Shown: positions 33,731 to 45,500 of the stretch, in pieces | Numbering within the stretch: position 1 is the stretch's first letter | Layout of the letters: each line of letters begins with the position of its first letter | DNA from: Actinostola sp. cb2023 | Lineage: Eukaryota > Cnidaria > Anthozoa > Actiniaria > Actinostolidae | Assembly (NCBI GenBank): GCA_033675265.1 | Contig: JAUJYZ010001422.1 | Location: 186,001-250,000, forward strand | Direction: 5' to 3' | DNA length: 64,000 nt | Position numbers and translations under genes: made by a program | The notes under the pieces: model-generated | The model's input: only the letters and a program-made list of their open reading frames with translations | Databases searched by the model: none | What the model was told of the DNA's origin: nothing

Positions 33731-34515
33731 AGTACAGTCGACTCTCTAAGATGGACACTTTTGCTGTCCGTCTTAGAGAAGTGTCTGTCTTACAGAGGTG
33801 TTTGTCAGTAGAGAGGTGTCTGTCTTAGAGAGGTGTTTGTCAGTAGAGAGGTGTCCGTCTTAGAGGTGTCTGTTGTGGAGAGGTTTCTGTTGTGGAGAGG
33901 TTTCTGTCTTAGAGAGGTGTTTGTCAGTAGAGAGGTGTCTGTCTTAGAGAGGTGTCTGTTGTGGAGAGGTTTCTGTCTTAGAGAGGTGTCTGTCTTAGAG
34001 AGGTGTTTGTCAGTAGAGAGGTGTCTGTCTTAGAGAGGTGTCTGTTGTGGAGAGGTTTCTGTCTTGGAGAGGTGTCTGTCTTAGAGAGGTGTTTGTCAGT
34101 AGAGAGGTGTCTGTCTTAGAGAGGTGTCTGTTGTGGAGAGGTTTCTGTCTTAGAGAGGTGTCTGTCTTAGAGAGGTGTTTGTCAGTAGAGAGGTGTCTGT
34201 CTTAGAGAGGTGTCTGTTTGGAGAGGTTTCTGTCTTAGAGAGGTGTCTGTCTTAGAGAGGTGTCTGTCTTAGAGAGGTGTCTGTTGTAGAGAGGTGTCTG
34301 TCTGTCTGTTGTAGAGAGGTGTCTGTCTTTGAGAGGTCTGTCTTAGAGAGGTGTCTGTCTTAGAGAGGTGTCTGTTAGAGAGAGGTGTCTGTCTTAGAGA
34401 GGTGTCTGTCAGTAGAGAGGTGTCTGTCTTAGAGAGGTGTCTTGTAGAGAGGTGTCTGTCTTTGAGAGGTGTCTGTCTTAGAGAGGTGTCTGTCTTTAAG
34501 AGGTGTCTGGTGTCT
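33731..34515. repeat. 17-bp minisatellite with a transposon-like start
   Basis: About 45 copies of ttagagaggtgtctgtc and variants (tgttgtggagaggtttc, tttgtcagtagagagg). The left edge, cagtcgactctctaagatgg then acacttttgctgtccgtctt, looks like a DNA-transposon terminus that already contains the unit. The plus-strand frame through it is an artefact. Confidence 0.85.
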
Positions 34516-34787
34516 ATTGCCCTTATATAAGCAGAGGTGTCAGGGTTGGTCCATTACTGAAACAGGGTAACAAATTCGGGCCAGTGTTCTGAGGTCCTGG
34601 CTGACCAGTTAGAGAGGTCCCCGGGGACCTTTTTCGATGGACTTTGTTACTGCAATCATTATAGTGTACAGTACTCGCTAGTTTCCATTGCCATCTACTA
34701 AAGTTTATCAGAATTTCTGTGGGCATTCGGCTTGTATCTCTGCACGCATGGCAATAGAGTGTTTTCAATGCGCCAATGGATCAAGAA

Positions 34788-35215
34788 CAATATTATAATC
34801 ATAATAATAATATAATAATAATACCGTAATAAAATAATAATAATAATAACATAATAATAATACCGTAATAAAATAATAATAATAATAACATAATAATAAT
34901 AACAACAATAATATACATGAAAAAAATACTCGATTCTGATTGGCTTAGAGTAGTGCAGTTGAAAAGTAATTTGCACTGCAGTGCAAATTACTTTTTTTTC
35001 ATGAATATTATGATACGATTTCTCGTTCAATTTGGAATAATTTGCACTTGTGTGTTTTTCAAAGAGCTCAAATTGCACTCGCCCTGCGGGCTCGTGCAAT
35101 TTTTGCACTCGCCCTGCGGGCTCGTGCAATTTTGACACTTTGAAAAACACACTCGTGCAAATTATTTCCAAATTGAACTCGAAACCGTATGATTACCTCT
35201 ACTAATATAATAATA
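34788..35215. repeat. AAT microsatellite next to a foldback element
   Basis: 34788-34915 is (aat)n with taccg interruptions. 34930-35200 is a foldback: ggaataatttgcac with tgtgtttttcaaag pairs with ctttgaaaaacacac and gtgcaaattatttcc. Its centre is a 32-bp direct duplication of gcactcgccctgcgggctcg. Confidence 0.75.
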
Positions 35216-36106
35216 ATAATATAATTAAACGCTTTTAAAAATCTCAATGCTCAATAATAACAAATATTTTGAGAGGATGTAAAAGTGTGTTTTTTTTACA
35301 TAAAATTAAAGTAAAGTTAAAAGACAAAATGGACATAAAATAATAGATAAAAATGCTAACAAGAAGAAACGATCCTAAAAAATAAAACTAACAAAAATAC
35401 TGAATTATTATAAATATGTTTAAATTTCTTTTAAAAATCAACTTGAATCTTTTGAATGGGAAGATATTTCTTTTTCCTGAGAAGAAAGTTCTAATGTTTT
35501 GATCCATGCATGCATATGATCGCCGTACACTTGCTCAGATCGGCCTTTTTGTGCAAGCGCGCGCGACTAGGGGAGGGGTGGGGTTCTTTTGTCTCTGGTA
35601 TTTATAGCTTCTGTTTTGTAGAGATATGAATTTAATCACGAGTTAAACAACTAGCTAATCGTGTCAATTTACACCACAACATAAACTAAACGCCTCTACT
35701 TTTGAATCTACTTAATCCAATATTACTTTTGAAGATATAACACTTTCTCAAAACACTTCAAAGCAGTTCAATTCAAGTGTTCTGAAAACAAGTCTGATCG
35801 CCAATGAAAACTGCATCCTCAAATCTGCCAATTGTAAAATATATGAAGAGTGGACGTATGGGGTAATTGAACAGCGTGTTTGTCAATCAAAACACAAATT
35901 AACACTCATAATGTTCAATTATCAAAACTACAGCTTGGCAATTGGGACAATTGTACGTTTACATAACATGTACGTATCTCAGCATGATTTTAGGATCGTA
36001 TATAGTGTACCGTTCAACCCGCCATTATTATTCCTTTTAGACATGTTCAGATACTAATTCTTATGTCAGACTGAATACATGATTTAGTCTATATATACAG
36101 ACTTAC
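35216..36106. other. Non-coding stretch
   Basis: About 0.9 kb, AT-rich, no exon or repeat recognised. Confidence 0.5.
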
Positions 36107-36272
36107 TTATTTACAGAAAAACTGAGTCGGCTTCTTCACAGACTGCCGTGTTCCGGTAAGAGCACTACACAGATGCAATGGAAGATCCTTGAATGCTTTG
36201 CCCCTCGCGTAGCAGTCAAGCCTATTCAATGTTCCCTGACCCTCTCTGACAATTATAACTACTCTAGAAGCG
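36107..36272 (-). CDS. Candidate 3' terminal exon of cysteine-rich gene 1
   Basis: An open frame ending at taa (36107-36109) reads TLNRLDCYARGKAFKDLP, then LHLCSALTGTRQ and KKPTQFFCK. The C...LPxxxC...KxPxxxFC spacing recalls the end of thrombospondin type 1 repeats, which follow furin-like repeats in R-spondins, but the Trp/CSxxCG half is not seen. Using the agag acceptor ending at 36262 the phase matches the exon at 37059-37190. A perfect gtaagt directly follows the stop codon, which is odd for a last exon. Confidence 0.3.
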
Positions 36273-37058
36273 CTAAAAATGTCCAAATATGAAAGAAATT
36301 GGATGTGACAAGGTCGTCAATTAACTGCGTGAAACTGAACTGCGATGGTAATATGCGACAATCAAAAGGGAATGTTTTGTTAGACATGGTCTGCCGTGAA
36401 CTGCTGCCCCTTTTGACTGAAACTTTGACTTTAGATCATGTTAATAAAACGCCCAAGCGTCATATCAGAATAAAATGCTCTTATCTTGAACTGTGTGGGG
36501 AAACATGGAAAATGTACCCCAAACAACGGAACGCGAGTTATTTTAATGTAAACCATACCCACTGGGAAGCTTCTCAGTGACTGAAATCCACTTGCATGCT
36601 TGGTAACTTCACGTCAGTCGAGATTTCCTTTATTCGAGATGAAATTTCACAAAAGTACCAGAGTACCGAATATATCAACTAGTCATTCTATGTGGTCGGT
36701 TTCTGTTGTTGTCAAATAGCATGCCTTCGTTAATATACTTTGGATTTATCCATTTAATCCATTGTAATACCCAGGATTTTATTCCCAATCAATGGTAATT
36801 CCTTGTCGGTGAGATATTAAAGAGCGTACGAAGCTGAGATGACGGAAATACTGCTTTAGTCTCACTCTATTTCAAGTACAAAGCTTAACCCACAAGTAGT
36901 GTTATAATAAACAATTATGCATGTGTCGCTCGATCTCCTGTGAATAAATCCTCTTGATTGTGCTGTTTTTGTTCTCTGGAGCGAGCCGAGAAACGAATTA
37001 ACCCCAAATGCGATCAAAAGTGTTATTAAAGAATAGATAGTATAAATGCTTAATATAC
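36273..37058. other. Non-coding, likely intron of cysteine-rich gene 1
   Basis: Only short open frames; nothing recognised. Confidence 0.4.
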
Positions 37059-37190
37059 CTTTAGCTATTCTTCGCTTGAGGTGCAATTTCCCTCTGTTGT
37101 ATGGGAGTGCGAACGACAATAGGAAGCTGTGCTCCAATTTCACGCGTCCTTTATTCGTCCAATTTACTGTCGTATTTGAAGTCATCGGAA
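37059..37190 (-). CDS. Probable exon after the sixth cysteine-rich module of gene 1
   Basis: 132 bp with acceptor ttttgttttctcaag| and donor taaag|gtatat, class 1-1 like the module exons. Encodes PMTSNTTVNWTNKGRVKLEH, SFLLSFALPYNRGKLHL and KRRIAK. No cysteine; basic, with two N-glycosylation motifs. It could be a linker or basic tail of the secreted protein. Phase agreement with exon 39349-39537 is the main support. Confidence 0.45.
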
Positions 37191-37394
37191 CTTGAGAAAA
37201 CAAAATTAGCGATGAAAGAAAAGTTTACCATTAAGATAAGAGGTTGTTAATTTGATTAGCGGCCAGTTCTACGTATTAATTAGCCTGGTAGAGACTGTCA
37301 CGTAAGAATTGAGAGAGAAAACAGATCTAGAATGCGCATGGAAGATAATAATTCAATTGGATTCAATTGAAAAGTACCCATAGTCTATCACTGA

Positions 37395-38280
37395 ACGAGC
37401 ACGTGGTTGCCACACCCCATACTATATAAAATTATTGTATTCAGTATTTATTTTAATCGCCTACAAAATCCTTAACGGGATACCCATAGTCTAACATGTC
37501 ACTGAACGAGCAAGTGGTTTCCACAACCGCTTGTCCATGTGATTGGTTTTATTATTAGTCCCAATAAGAACAACAGCATGACGATGGCGAGCACGTGTTT
37601 GCCACACCCTCTTGTCCATAATTATTTTATTATTAGTACCACTAAGAACAACAGCACGACGATGGCGAGCACGTGTTTGCCACACCCTCTTGTCCATAAT
37701 TATTTTATTATTAGTACCACTAAGAACAACAGCACGACGATGGCGACGTGGCCACACCCTCTTGTCCATAATTATTTTATTATTAGTACCAATAAGAACA
37801 ACAGCACGACGATGGCGAGCACGTGTTTGCCACACCCTCTTGTCCATAATTATTTTATTATTAGTACCAATAAGAACAACAGCACGACGACAGCACGTCG
37901 TACCAATAGAGTCGTTTTCGAAGTAGCACGTGCCGTTTGCCATCGCGCCCAACATGCGGGCATTCGATAATTGTTGAATGCAATGTGTTCGATTTACTTC
38001 CGTACCGTAGGTTTAAGAAACTCATACGAAAACAACTCTAAGAACAACAGCACGTCGATGTCGAGCACGTGTTTTGCCACAAACTTGTAAATTTGCAGGA
38101 GGCGCGTGTTTTGACACCTAAGTTTTAATGCATAATTGTATTTTATTATTATATAAGAAAGCGTTTTTTTTTTGTAGTCACTCATCTATTAGTACCAATA
38201 AGAACAACAGCACGACGATGGCGAGCACGTTTGCCGACTTTGTTCCATCGTCGTCTCTTTTACTTCAGCGGCATGCCTGG
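37395..38280. repeat. 78-bp tandem repeat and decayed copies
   Basis: 37565-37895 holds about four copies of a 78-bp unit containing acagcacgacgatggcgagc and cttgtccataattattttat. Partial copies lie at 37395-37420, 38040-38070 and 38195-38230. Because 78 is divisible by three, frames stay open on both strands through it (Arg/His/Val on -), but these are artefacts. Confidence 0.8.
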
Positions 38281-38960
38281 ATTCTAGAACCTATCTTCAA
38301 ATCACATGAAATATGGCACCACTTGGGGTTTTTTCTGCGCTTTATAAGTTATCCTATTCATAAGCTATCCACTTTTTCAAATAGACAAATACTATTCAAA
38401 ACAAAGAAAGGTAAGACTCGCCTAATAATTTGCATACTTGTCACTTACATAAAACAAAACATTTCATAACTACAGTAGAGTGAGATCTTGAGGCGAAACT
38501 ACTGAAATACACACTATTAGACACTCACTCTTTTGTTGTCTTTTGTTACTTTGCATCTAATATAACTGAAGTAATTAGTACTGAAAATGAATGAGTCCGG
38601 AACTCTTATATACTATAAACATTGCATTCACCGTCAGCATTCATAGCCTATATTAATAAATAAGAACAACAAGTACGACGAGCGCGTGTTTACTGTTTCG
38701 ATAATTGTTGATTATTACTTTGAATGAGTGAAACTTTAAATTTGAGGAGGCGCGTGTTTGGATATGGTTTATTAATATCCAAGCAGTTTTTTGTAGTCAC
38801 TCATCTACTGGTATACTAGTCAGCGAGGACTTCGTTCCATCGTCGTCTCTTTTACTTCAGCACCTGGACTCTACTCTATCTTCAAATACATGAAGTATGG
38901 CACCACTTGGGGTTTTGGCGCTTTAGTTATCCTCCGTTATATAGAATGAATTCCAGTAAC
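38281..38960. repeat. Dispersed repeat, copy A, with a local duplication
   Basis: 38345-38650 (from attcataagctatccac) matches 58795-59560 apart from the insertion in that copy. The preceding segment (ttccatcgtcgtctctttta, ggcaccacttggggtttt) recurs at 38830-38935. Function unknown. Confidence 0.65.
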
Positions 38961-39348
38961 TGGATCTGAGATCTTGAGGCGAAACTACTGAAATAAATAA
39001 ATAAACAAGTAAGTACTGAAAATGAATGAGTGGAAGGATATGGATAAATAATAAATAAATACATACATAAAAAGGAGAAAGGAAATAAAAGAAATAACTC
39101 GGTAAAAGAAATTAAATAATTATTTACTCATTTTCCTCAAGCGAATACTTCCGTATCTGTTTTTCTATCATAATACCCTCTCTAAACCAACCACTCTACC
39201 AGCCACTCTTCTTCGTTCTGTCATCACATCTTCCTTTGTAGGCCTCAGACTCCAATCTGAAGACCCCGTAGCATTTATTGGGATCCCTGTGGATGATGTG
39301 ACACAACTTGCAATCAATTTGAATATTTCCTCATAAAATGAGGATTAC

Positions 39349-39537
39349 CTTTGTCTTTTCGGCAAACACTCCCGCCAAGATCACCAATTTCCCGACGATA
39401 TCCCGCGGGACACTGCTTTACACATTCGTCGTTGGAATTGCTGTGGAGCTTATGGAAGCCAGGCTTACAGAAATCACAATGATAGGGGCCGTGGAAGCTG
39501 AAACTCTCACAGTTTGCGCAATTGGACACTGTGCAAT
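39349..39537 (-). CDS. Gene 1 module 6 exon
   Basis: Acceptor tatcgccttgcag|, donor gacaaag|gtaatc. Encodes CTVSNCANCESFSFHGPYHC, DFCKPGFHKLHS, then ECVKQCPAGYRREIGDLGGS and VCRKDK. Best partner is gene 2 exon 52767-52949 (shared CxxCKPG.H.LH and CPAGY). Confidence 0.88.
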
Positions 39538-42500
39538 CTGCAAGGCGATAGTGATAAAGTGCGACATACGTAATTAATGAGAGTCAAAGACGCGAAACAG
39601 TCCTATATTCGGGTCAAATTACCAAACCGTACATAACTTAGATGAGCTCGAATAATTTCTAGTTAATTCGCCTTTTCCATATAGAGCGGGAAACTGGGTT
39701 CGAGTTGAGACCGCAAAGCATGTATGGATTGTTTGGAAGGACAGAATCACATTCGACTATTGATTCCCGTGGAAGTTTAGCTCCTGGCATGTCTTCTTCG
39801 GTGAGTAAAATATGTTCTTTAGATGGGACTGTCGAGTTATCTTTTACGAAGGACGCCATTACTATTTTTGTCCTTCCAAACAATCCATACATGCTTTGCG
39901 GTCCCAACTCGAACCCAGTTTCCCGCTCTATATGGAAAAGGCGAATTGGCTATATATCTATCTACCGTTACTTGACTTAAGTTGACTTTCTCAGTCATGC
40001 AAGTATGGCACTAAAATTAGTGATTAAAGCTAAAAGAACAGTCCCACGCTGTCAACCTCATCCCTTTCCCCCATGTTCAACCACACCCTCCCCACAGGCC
40101 ACTTCCTCTTTACTGACTAGTTATCCTCGGATGACGGATGATGTGGAAGTTATATAAGTTACCTACCTTGATGACAAACATGGCCAGTGCCATTGACGAA
40201 TTCCTTTGTATACCCTCTAGGACAGGTGAACACACAACGGTCCCCAATCCCCAGACGACTTGAAAGGCTCATCAAACCACGAGAACACTTATCACAACTG
40301 AATGGACGCTTACAACTCTCGCAGCCCCAAGGGCATTCTGGGTAAAAATAAGTCAATTATTTCTTAAGGTGCACGCTCAGTAAATCTGTGTTGTTTTATT
40401 GGGTTTCCTGTGGCAGATAGATTAGAGGGGGTTTGGACTCCTCCGCAAGCAACTCATTTCGGGCTTCCTGTGGATAGGAGAGAGGAGATTGGGAAGGAGA
40501 TAATAAGAGAGTAAGGTGGGGAGCGTCTCTCCTCTCCTATTACCCATACGTACAAGACCTTGCACTTCCGTTACTATAGGATATAGGATACCCATCAACT
40601 GGAGTCCAGTCCTACTTGAGCAAAATGAACGATAGCAACGAAGCAAAAGCTAGCACAACGCTAAAAGCCTGGGCCCGGTTGTTCGAAAGGCGATTAGCGC
40701 TAATCCAGGATTAAATCTTAAGAAAACTATTGACGCTAATCCAGGATTAGCACTAATCGCCTTTCGAACAACCGGGCCCAGAACAGCAAACTCTGCCAGT
40801 AGGCCCTAAGCCCATGCGGGGTCCCCCGAGGATCGGAATCAGCATTAATTGGAGATAACGCTGGACCAGCTTGACTCGGTTTTAACTTAGCCTAATAAAT
40901 TACATTCAGCCACATAAAAATGTAGAGCTGACTTTTTTTTCTCCCCAGTCCTTCTACTATTTTTGCCACAGGAAGCCCACGGCATGGCAAATTTTGTAGA
41001 CATGTTCCAGAAGAGAACTACGATTGTTTTTCCACCTAACGACTTACTCATACAGTGGTCTGCAGATACATAGTGCCCTACCGGGCATTTCCTATGACAT
41101 TTCTTGCCCTTGTAAATCATCTTATACCATCCTCTCTTGCACATGATACAGAATCTGTCAAGGCACCCTTCTGGAAAATACCAAGAAAAACGTTATCGTT
41201 ACACGTAAGAAGATGGCCGCCATCTTGAGTGACCGTGACCAAATGATGTAAGTAGCATACCATACCCAATCCTGATTGGATGAATGAATGAATAAATGAA
41301 TGAATGAATAAATGAATGAATGAATGAACTTTATTTAGACACGGAATCAAAATCACTAAAATTAAAATTAATTACAAAGTGCTCTCCCTTTGAGCCGTGT
41401 AAAAAAAATCCTTTGGATCTTAAATAATAACTGAAAGTCAAGTTGCGTAAATATTGCCGTAGCTTTCCTTAATAAGCTGGCAGGGCCTTTTCTACGAGGG
41501 GCCGGAATTGATGAGGTAAAAAAGTAAACAAATGACGACAGCTGAGTTTCAGGGAAGCCAGTTAACAGTTTTGACAGTTGATACTACACTCTGATTGGAC
41601 CATGTTGAACCTATAAGCTCAAACTGCACTAGCTGGTTTTTAATTTTTCCAGACGTGCAATTTGATTGATAGCATGAAAAATGGTGCACACCTAGCATCA
41701 AATCAAATCGCGCGTTCTTACAATGTTCCCAGTGTTTATATTATACATTCCGGTAACTTTCTTTTTTTTCACGCTCGTTTTGCACAACGTTACCTTCTGG
41801 AAAACACACACTCGCGTTATTCTCCGTGACGTTATGATAATGTTTTGGACATTGTTTGACACATCTGGAAATGATGATTCCTTCAACGATGCTCATGTTT
41901 TTTTGGCATCTGTGGCACATGTCCATCCTTGGACAGTCGATGCATCCTGGCATCAGCGGACATTCTGGAAAGAAAATTCATTTCCTCGATATCGTTAACT
42001 GGAGACGAACGCATAATATAGGGGACTTGCACTAAGAGGTGACGTGACCACAACCCCCTTAAATCGAACAGCATTGTCAAAATGAACTCCAGAAATGAAA
42101 AGAGCAGCTCGAAATTAGTAAAAGGGCGGAGTTTCAGCTAAAAACGTCGTTTTCTAAGATTTTGTTTGGAAAATGCATTGAATGGCAAGAGCTTGCAATC
42201 CAGCATATTTTCCTATACGAATCCTAATCAAATTAATTTCTCCTGTGTCAGACATTATGAGCTGAAACTTCTCCATTTCACTAATTTCGAGCTGCTCTTT
42301 TCATTTCTGGAGTTCATCTTGACTGCTGTTCGATTTAAGAGGATTAGGGTCACGTGACCTCTTAGTGTAAGTCCCCTATTCAGTTTCAATGGCTGGGTTT
42401 CAAGCAGCTGATAAAAGTCCATGAATCTATCTCATTATCTGGCCCCAAATGGTGGTCAAACACTGACTAATAGAATTCGCTCTGCTTGGAATGATAGCAC

Positions 42501-45500
42501 GAAACCGGAAGTGACGTCACTTGAAACACAAGAATATCAACTTCAAATATGGAATTTTGTTGCCAAATACGGAAAGTCATCATATAGGGCATACTCAGTC
42601 TCTTTTTCTTGCATGTGAGTCCATAATAACTATTGCCCTTTGTTACTTGATAACCATATGGACAGGATTTAACGCATTTCGTCATCAGGTGTAGAGGCCG
42701 CTTGTAGCGATAGTAGCCTTGTTTGCACTTGACACAGGATCGAAATTGAAACCCAGGACATCTTAGACAGTTGCGGATCTGCGAACATCCTGCAATCAAC
42801 GGGGAAATGGTTTAAACACTTTAAAATATATAGTACTTTCGTTAGTGTTAGCTTGGGAGGTTTTTCAAAAGCACTGTTCTAATGGAGAAAGCAACGTCCA
42901 GAACCTTTGGGATGTGTTCGCATTAGGTTGGTGTTCACTTAAGGGCGGTGGTTCGACTGTGTTGTTTCGAGAAATTTTGTTACGGTTTCAGTTTCCGTTG
43001 TTCGTTACTGGATCAGGTCGATGATACTCCGCCGCAGGTTGCGGTGCAAGTCCTATACATAAATATGAATATTGTTGTGCTTCACCTTTCCTCCGGCATT
43101 TCCCCTGGACTAAATGATGTCCCGGGCAACAGTTTGGTACACACCGAGCCGGTTGCCCCTTCAGCAAGTATCTTGGATAACATTGTTTGCACACACCATT
43201 CCGGTTGCAAACCTCGCAGTATTTAACGGGGCATGCTATAGAGGAACAAGATTGTTATACTAAGTACACTCCTCTAGGGGGGAGGTCATACTAAGTACAC
43301 TCCTCTAGGGGGGAGGTCATACTAAGTACACTCCTCTAGGGGGGAGGTCATACTAAGTACACTCCTCTAGGGGGAGGTCATACTAAGTACACTCCTCTAG
43401 GGGGGAGGTCATACTAAGTACACTCCTCTAGGGGGAGGTCATACTAAGTACACTCCTCCTCTAGGGAGGAGGTTATACTAAGTACACTCCTCTAGGGGGG
43501 AGGTCATACTAATTACACTCCCCTAGGGTGGAGGTCATACTAAGTACACTCCTTTAGGGGGGAAGTCATACTAAGTACACTCCTCTAGGGGGAGGTCATA
43601 TGATCACGTAAATGGCAGTACCGTCTCTCCACACTCTACATTTTCTATGAATTAGAAAAAAGTAAAATAGAAAAGAACCACTGAGGACGTAAACAAACCT
43701 CTCGCAGCGACCACCCTTAGTGTCTGTACTTACGTTACTATCTCAAGTACTACTCAAGCACTAAGCTATTAAGTGTCACCCTGGCAGTGCCCACCCTCAG
43801 TGTCTGTACTTACGTTACTACCTCAAGTACTACTCAAGCACTAAGCTATTAAGTGTCACCCTGGTAGTGCCCACCCTCAGTGTCTGACTGTACTTACGTT
43901 ACTACCTCAAGTACTACTCAAGCACTAAGCTATTAAGTGTCATCCTGGCAGTGCCCACCCTCAGTGTCTGTACTTACGTTACTATCTCAAGTACTACTCA
44001 AGCACTAAGCTATTAAGTGTCACCCTGGCAGTGCCCACCCTCAGTGTCTGTACTTACGTTACTACCTCAAGTACTACTCAAGCACTAAGCTATTAAGTGT
44101 CATCCTGGCAGTGACCACCCTCAGTGTCTGTACTTACGTTACTACCTCAAGTACTACTCAAGCACTAAGCTATTAAGTGTCACCCTGGTAGTGCCCACCC
44201 TCAGTGTCTGTACTTACGTTACTACCTCAAGTACTACTCAAGCACTAAGCTATTAAGTGTCACCCTGGTAGTGCCCACCCTCAGTGTCTGTACTTACGTT
44301 ACTATCTCAAGTACTACTCAAGCACTAAGCTATTAAGTGTCACCCTGGCAGTGCCCACCCTCAGTCAGTGTCTGTACTTACGTTACTACCTCAAGTACTA
44401 CTCAAGCACTAAGCTATTAAGTGTCACCCTGGTAGTGCCCACCCTCAGTGTCTGTACTTACGTTACTACCTCAAGTACTACTCAAGCACTAAGCTATTAA
44501 GTGTCACCCTGGTAGTGCCCACCCTCAGTGTCTGTACTTACGTTACTATCTCAAGTACTACTCAAGCACTAAGCTATTAAGTGTCACCCTGGTCCTGGTA
44601 GTGCCCACCCTCAGTGTCTGTACTTACGTTACTACCTCAAGTACTACTCAAGCACTAAGCTATTAAGTGTCACCCTGGTAGTGCCCACCCTCAGTGTCTG
44701 TACTTACGTTACTACCTTAAGTACTACTCAAGCACTAAGCTATTAAGTGTCACCCTGGCAGTGCCCACCCTCAGTGTCTGTACTTACGTTACTACCTCAA
44801 GTACTACTCAAGCACTAAGCTATTAAGTGTCACCCTGGTAGTGCCCACCCTCAGTGTCTGTACTTACGTTACTACCTCAAGTACTACTCAAGCACTAAGC
44901 TATTAAGTGTCACCCTGGTAGTGCCCACCCTCAGTGTCTGTACTTACGTTACTACCTCAAGTACTACTCAAGCACTAAGCTATTAAGTGTCACCCTGGTA
45001 GTGCCCACCCTCAGTGTCTGTACTTACGTTACTACCTCAAGTACTACTCAAGCACTAAGCTATTAAGTGTCACCCTGGCAGTGCCCACCCTCAGTGTCTG
45101 TACTTACGTTACTATCTCAAGTACTACTCAAGCACTAAGCTATTAAGTGTCAAGTGCCCACCCTCAGTGTCTGTACTTACGTTACTACCTCAAGTACTAC
45201 TCAGCCTAAGCTATTAAGTGTCACCCTGGCAGTGCCCACCCTCAGTGTCTGTACTTACGTTACTACCTCAAGTACTACTCAAGCACTAAGCTATTAAGTG
45301 TCACCCTGGTAGTGCCCACCCTCAGTGTCTGTACTTACGTTACTACCTCAAGTACTACTCAAGCACTAAGCTATTAAGTGTCACCCTGGCAGTGCCCACC
45401 CTCAGTGTCTGTACTTACGTTACTATCTCAAGTACTACTCAAGCACTAAGCTATTAAGTGTCACCCTGGTAGTGCCCACCCTCAGTGTCTGTACTTACGT

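Noticed and set aside
37491..37970. Frames of 104-154 codons on both strands
   Set aside because: A 78-bp repeat is divisible by three and keeps several frames open; no signal peptide or family, and the repeat decays into clearly non-coding copies.
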